Source: Coprinopsis marcescibilis (taxonomy: Eukaryota; Basidiomycota; Agaricomycetes; Agaricales; Psathyrellaceae). Taken from it: DNA of 64,000 nt. The first letter of the stretch is position 1. Each line of letters opens with the position of its first letter. A program made the position numbers and the translations under genes. The notes below the pieces were generated by a model. That model worked only from the letters and a program-made list of their open reading frames with translations, was not told the origin of the DNA and made no database searches. Positions 59,924 through 64,000 of the stretch are shown piece by piece. The stretch lies in the NCBI GenBank assembly GCA_004369085.1, contig ML210256.1, forward strand, positions 1 to 64,000. Reading direction: 5' to 3'.

Positions 59924-61003
59924 ATGGCGTCCCCTCTGCAACAGTTTTTTGAGGAACACGGCTCTGATCTTCCATTTGGTTATCAGAAACAGCGGTCTGC
60001 AACGGATGAGTTTCACAGGCTTTGTGCAGTCTTGAAGGCCGCTGGCCGGAGGGAGCCTGGCGATTGGATGTACACGGAGTTCCAGCGTGCATTAGTTCGC
60101 GAGTTCAATCACAACTACGGGACCGATAACAGGAGCCTTGAAGGATGGCGACTTCTTTGCGAGAAAGCGGGAATCAGTCCATTGCCAAGGTCTTTGAGTG
60201 AAGCGCGTTCGGTGAGTGCAGACCTGAAGTAAAACGGCCCAACGTCATCTGATCACGTCGCGGAATGTATCTCTGTAGATATTCAAACAATCATTTTTCA
60301 ACCTTGTCGATCTAACCCAAGCTATCGATGGGAGAGAAGTCATTCGCTTCCCAACAAAGGGCGCCTTGGACACCCATACCAAGGATAAAAGGCGATACTT
60401 TCCAAGGCTCGTGGCCAATGACCCCGAACCTGGAAAGCTATTGAAGCAAGTCATTACTCTTCAGCTCGACTGCATCCAGAACCAGGCCAAATCTGATGCA
60501 GGTAGAAAGAAGACAAAGCAGAAGAACAAGAATAAGAACAAGAAGGCAAAAGGAGAAGGGGATAAGAATTCAGGTACGTCCCTTTACGATGAGGGACTCC
60601 GACGACGTTGACGCTCTCCCAGAGCCTGGAAAATCTTCGTCTCAACGACAGATCGGCAAGATAAAAACCTCTCGTAAGGAAAAATCTGACAAGAAGAAAG
60701 CTGTAAACCCAAGTAAGGACCCGCTCTTGCGAAAGTTGCCCTGGTCTAACTTTACTTCCACCAGAGTCCATCATAGACGAGGAGCTCATACTTGTCCAAG
60801 AGCCTTCTTCAATCATCAATTGGAAGGGCTTAAGAAGAGTTACGCACAACCAAAGAGAAAAGTGTAATGTGCGTGCCGACGGAAAGTCCGTACGCTCGTC
60901 TCTGCGTCACTTTGAAGGCATCCAGTTTGAAGGGTCTCGTAAGAAGCCAGAGGAGGACGATGTGTCGTTAATGCTTGACGCAATGTTCAACTACGCCATC
61001 TAG
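59924..61003 (+). CDS. tandem family copy 3, with long charged C-terminal extension
   Basis: Four exons, 59924-60211, 60279-60573, 60623-60712 and 60765-61003, total 303 residues, all junctions in frame. The N-terminal half has the family core (SPLQQFFEEHGSDLPFGYQ; EFHRLC; EFQRALVREFNHNYGTD; LEGWRLLCEKAG; after the first intron FFNLVDLTQAIDGREVIRF; then RRYFPRLV). Past the core comes a Lys/Asn-rich run (KTKQKNKNKNKKAKGEG), a Lys/Ser stretch in exon 3 (TSRKEKSDKKKAVNP) and a C-terminal segment in exon 4 (SIIDEELILVQEPSSIINWK, ending LMLDAMFNYAI). The basic runs could be nuclear-localisation signals. No other copy has this extension, which would be a gain in copy 3 if the family default is the short form. 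Confidence 0.75.
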
Positions 61004-61439
61004 TTTAATACCTACCCGCCCCGCTAGTCTAGTACACAGTTTGAACAACTTTCGTACGAGCGCAAGTACTGTAGCCTCAGAATCGCCGCCCATTCAACGT
61101 TCGAGCTCCCATTCCCGGGCTAATGTATGTAAATAATATTGATTATGATCCGAACATGGACAGAGCGCCTTGTCATTCAAGTTCAAGTTGCGACGCGTCG
61201 CGTTGGTGGCATTTGGCTCTGTCACTTCTGTCGCAGTGGGTTTCAACTTCCTTGACGCAGCCTGTTATACTTCCGTCTTTTTCCATTTTCAACAAGCACC
61301 CTAGCCGTCGTTCTAAATCTCGTCTTGCCCACCTCAGTTCGACAATTTGCGAGGACACTTGCAAACCTCAGGTGAGAGCCGCATCGTTTTTCTTGGGGTG
61401 GCCCTCATACAGACTCGAACATTTATAGCATCTTCTATA

Positions 61440-62108
61440 ATGCCTGTTCTCAGCAATGATCCCGAATATGACCATGACTCCCATTCAGAGTCGGATTCCT
61501 CCGACTCTGAAATGGGTCCTTTACAGGGCTTCTTCAGCCAAATGTCGCAAAAGTTCGACGATGAGCCCAGCCAACCAGCAAGCAAAGAGTTCAAAAGGCT
61601 TTGCAAAACGGAGAACTTAACCGGATTCGAACAAAGGGAGGCTTATCGGAAATACAAGGACGCCTTGGTGATGCAGTTCAACTACAACTACGGGACGGAT
61701 GAGAACAATCTCGAGGCTTGGCAACATCTCTGTCGGATTGTAGGGATTGACCCTCCTCCAAGGGATCTTAGAGAAGCTCGGCAGGTGAGCTTAAAATTTC
61801 CTCGGTGGTGTCTATCGACTAATGGTACCTTGTACTTGGTGTGGCAGGCAGTTAAAGAGACCCACGTCAACCTTGTAGAATTGACTGAAGGCATAGATGG
61901 AAGAGAAGTCACGGTGTTTCCAACAGAGAAAGATCTGAGCGACTACACGATGGGGAACGGGCTTTTCTTTCCCTCTTCCAATTTCAAGGCAGGGAACCTG
62001 CTGCGTCACCTTCTACGCCGCATCCTCAACCCACGCGAGGATCCCGATCCCACCAAAGCTCGACAAAAGCGAACGTTCAGCGGGGTGCAGAGATACAATC
62101 ATTACTAG
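61440..62108 (+). CDS. tandem family copy 4, acidic N-terminus
   Basis: Exons 61440-61784 and 61848-62108, total 201 residues. Before the core (MGPLQGFFSQMSQKFDDE; EFKRLCKTENLTGF; KYKDALVMQFNYNYGTD; LEAWQHLCRIVGIDPPP) an extra N-terminal segment is acidic and Ser/Asp-rich (DHDSHSESDSSDSE). After the intron: THVNLVELTEGIDGREVTVF; LSDYTMGNGLFFP; LLRHLLRRILNPRED. The 63-bp intron is a multiple of three with no stop in frame, so intron retention would give a longer protein. Splice signals (GTGAGC, GGCAG) and the conserved position argue the intron is normally removed. Confidence 0.8.
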   Translation: MPVLSNDPEYDHDSHSESDSSDSEMGPLQGFFSQMSQKFDDEPSQPASKEFKRLCKTENLTGFEQREAYRKYKDALVMQFNYNYGTDENNLEAWQHLCRIVGIDPPPRDLREARQVSLKFPRWCLSTNGTLYLVWQAVKETHVNLVELTEGIDGREVTVFPTEKDLSDYTMGNGLFFPSSNFKAGNLLRHLLRRILNPREDPDPTKARQKRTFSGVQRYNHY

Positions 62109-62388
62109 TAGCAGATATCTTAATACTTTTTTATGCTCGATAGTTCATGGTTTTACTGCACATTAATGTTGTTATCGAGTACCTTCTGATTGATTGTAAT
62201 CTCCGAGCTCCGAGTCCATTCGCATCCCAAGTTCCCGAGTAGGCATCCTTAAAATTAACTTTGGCAACAACTTCAGTCGTCAAGGGCTGCCGGGAGCTTC
62301 TAAAGCTTATCAAGTTGATTTTTCGGAAACAGTCACAGTGCGTAGCCGACGATAAAAAGGTGAGTCAAGTAGCAGAGGTGTCCCAAGA

Positions 62389-62440
62389 ACTAGTCGGAAT
62401 CGGGGCACCCACTCGAACTAGTTGGTTCCCTCGTCCCGTC
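62389..62440 (+). repeat. partial upstream module before copy 5
   Basis: ACTAGTCGGA (62389-62398) and GTTGGTTCCCTCG (62421-62433) occur in the same order as in the upstream blocks of copies 1 and 2, but about 45 bp from the ATG. An extra CGAACTAGTT lies between them. Confidence 0.6.
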
Positions 62441-62476
62441 TTGCTGCTCTCTCCTTACCTGCCTTAACCCTTAACA

Positions 62477-63150
62477 ATGTCAACCCTGGCCCTGGCCGAT
62501 TTTTTCGGCCAATACCCTTCATTCTTCTACAACAAGGACCAACCGGCAAACATAGAGTTTGGTCGCCTCTGCCAACATATGCAGTGGTGCGACTCGGACA
62601 ACGAACCACAGTCCGAGAAATCTACCGCAGTTCGAAAATTCCAAGATGCCCTCGTCCGTCAATTCAACGAGGTGTACGGGACCGACGAGCACAGTCTCGA
62701 AGCTTGGCAGGAGCTCTGTAGACGCGTTGGCATCTATCCAATTCCCGAGACCATTGCGGAAGCGCGGTCGGTGAGTAAACGGCACAATCAACCTCTTCTA
62801 TCAACGTCATCCACGATCTGCGCACTGACCGTGACTGACGTCAATCTTTCCGGCATTCTCCTGTTTTTTTTTAGAAAGTAAAGGAGACTCATGTCAACAT
62901 AGTTGATTTGACCGAGTCTCCAGGAGGCGAAACAGTCACCTCATTCGACAGCGAACTAGAGTTGAGCAAATACACAAGGCGCAACAAACGGTACTTCCCT
63001 GGGGCCAACGCCCACGCAGGTGGACTGTTGAAGGTTCTCCTTCGAAGAATCAACAAGCCCCGCCGGGAAATGAATCCAGCAGTCAAGTCCGCGAAGCGCC
63101 GTGCTCGCCGTCTCAGGCAGAAGGAGGCAAAATCCAAGAGCTGCGAGTAG
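62477..63150 (+). CDS. tandem family copy 5 (uncharacterised fungal domain)
   Basis: Exons 62477-62770 and 62875-63150, total 189 residues, with the intron again in phase 0 at the family position; this intron is longer (104 bp). Core: LALADFFGQYPSFFYN; EFGRLCQHMQWCD; KFQDALVRQFNEVYGTD; LEAWQELCRRVGIYPIP; then THVNIVDLTESPGGETVTSF; LSKYTRRNKRYFP; LLKVLLRRINKPRRE. The C-terminus is strongly basic (SAKRRARRLRQKEAKSKS). Sequence is intact. Confidence 0.85.
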
Positions 63151-63621
63151 AGATCGAGGGATCGACCCACATGCTCTTTTCGGTAGACTTCGTTCAAGCG
63201 ACCTTGTCATTTTCCTTGTTACATGCTTTCGCCTGAATGCGTAGCTCAGCTCTAGAATTTCTGTTTAGTAGTTGAGCCTTGCGAATCTATACCACAATGT
63301 GTAGCAAATGACATAATGTGACTCTTGAAATTAAGCGCTAGCCGCACGCACCCTCGTCCAGCAACGACGGGTGAAGTAATCAGCCAAGCCACACGAGGCA
63401 GCGAGCACTCATTCTGCAAAGAGCAACAGACGCATACACGCGCAAAAATGTGTCTGGAACGTATTTAAACACGATTCTCCCAACACCATATGATTCTCTC
63501 AACTTGATGTACCCCGCGGCAATGCGTGTTCCTCCCCAATCCAGGCTTTTGTCAAACCAAGTATACTTGAACTTTCGTTCACGTCCTGATATCGCCGTCA
63601 AACCCAAATCCACGACCCCGA
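63151..63621. other. intergenic, copies 5-6 of the array
   Basis: About 470 bp with only the reversed GCGCTTAATT element noted. The full upstream module seen before copies 1, 2 and 5 is absent here. Confidence 0.35.
63329..63338 (-). repeat. GCGCTTAATT element, reversed, before copy 6
   Basis: AATTAAGCGC here is the reverse complement of the GCGCTTAATT found 25-50 bp upstream of copies 1 and 2. A single 10-bp match could be chance. Confidence 0.3.
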
Positions 63622-63977
63622 ATGCAGGAATACCTAGAAAGAATATTTCCAAGGTACTTCAACGGAACTCCAACACCAGCATTTTGCAAACCTTATCACC
63701 AGGACTCAAAGAGACCCAATGGCCAAGGCCCACTACAGGCCTTCTTCGCCCAATACTCGCCGCAGTTCATCTACAACCCGAATAACAGCTCCACCGCAGA
63801 GTTCCAACGACTTCGCAAGATGAGGGCATACGCATTGTTACGGAGTTTGTGGACGCCCTCGCCCTTCAGTTCAACGCCAACTTTGGGACAGATGAACGGT
63901 CCTTGTTGAGTTGGCATAAGCTGTGCTCTACTCTAGGAATCCGCCTATTACCACAAACCTTGAAAGAAGCCAAAGAG
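63622..63977 (+). pseudogene. tandem family copy 6, frame-broken and cut by window edge
   Basis: The first part is in one frame (NGQGPLQAFFAQYSPQFIYN; STAEFQRLRKM). Near 63818-63830 the frame changes and the match resumes as FVDALALQFNANFGTD, SWHKLCSTLGIRLLP and TLKEAKE, ending at a GTGAGT donor at 63978, the usual family intron position. The region between RL and ALxxQFN is about six residues shorter than in the other copies, and no GT..AG intron fits, so a small deletion that is not a multiple of three is the simplest reading. A later upstream ATG (63622) opens the first frame but adds an unusual N-terminus. The second exon lies beyond the window. Confidence 0.6.
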
Positions 63978-64000
63978 GTGAGTCGGCGTTTCCCTTCCCA

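Overview
The window reads as nuclear DNA of a filamentous basidiomycete, most likely an Agaricomycete. Nearly every gene is split by short introns of about 45-65 bp with GTRNGY donors and CAG/TAG acceptors. The gene families also fit that group: a FunK1-type fungal kinase, a DUF6533-like membrane protein, two CYP512-like P450s, a glutamate-for-serine alpha/beta-hydrolase family, F-box proteins and a Dal5-type permease. I see no transposase, reverse transcriptase, rRNA or CRISPR array. There is one tRNA gene.

Layout. 0-12 kb: an intronless F-box protein, a P450, an alpha/beta-hydrolase-fold protein on the minus strand, and a mitochondrial Hsp78/ClpB disaggregase on the minus strand. 12-19 kb: a FunK1 kinase whose frame appears broken, then an MFS permease on the minus strand. 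20-27 kb: a dynamin-related GTPase and, tail to tail with it, a BCS1-like AAA protein with an unusual charged tail. 27-30 kb is apparently gene-free. 30-41 kb: RNase H2 subunit C, a DUF6533-like membrane protein, a second P450, a low-complexity protein, a secreted protein of unknown family and a tiny three-exon single-membrane-span protein. 41-47 kb: an intron-containing tRNA-Leu next to a long imperfect hairpin, then a large ankyrin-RCC1-BTB protein resembling IBTK. 47-57 kb: a second F-box protein, a mitochondrial J-domain protein, a four-span membrane protein, cytidine deaminase, squalene epoxidase (ERG1) and a small unknown protein.

The most striking region is 57.5-64.0 kb. Six head-to-tail copies of one small protein family lie on the plus strand. 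The core is about 160-200 residues with two exons, and the phase-0 intron sits at the same place in every copy. The copies have diverged: one gained a basic/acidic C-terminal tail with two more exons, one gained an acidic Ser/Asp N-terminus, and the last is frame-broken and runs toward the window edge. Four of the six share a short upstream sequence module, duplicated almost whole between copies 1 and 2. I recognise the core as a recurrent but uncharacterised fungal domain and assign no function. This array is the best candidate here for an undescribed system.

Many of the other genes are housekeeping: Hsp78, dynamin, BCS1-like protein, RNase H2C, J-protein, cytidine deaminase and ERG1. The P450s, permease, secreted protein and tandem family are the accessory fraction. 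Exon boundaries were read by eye from splice signals and frame continuity. Where no exon coordinates are given, only the gene span should be relied on.
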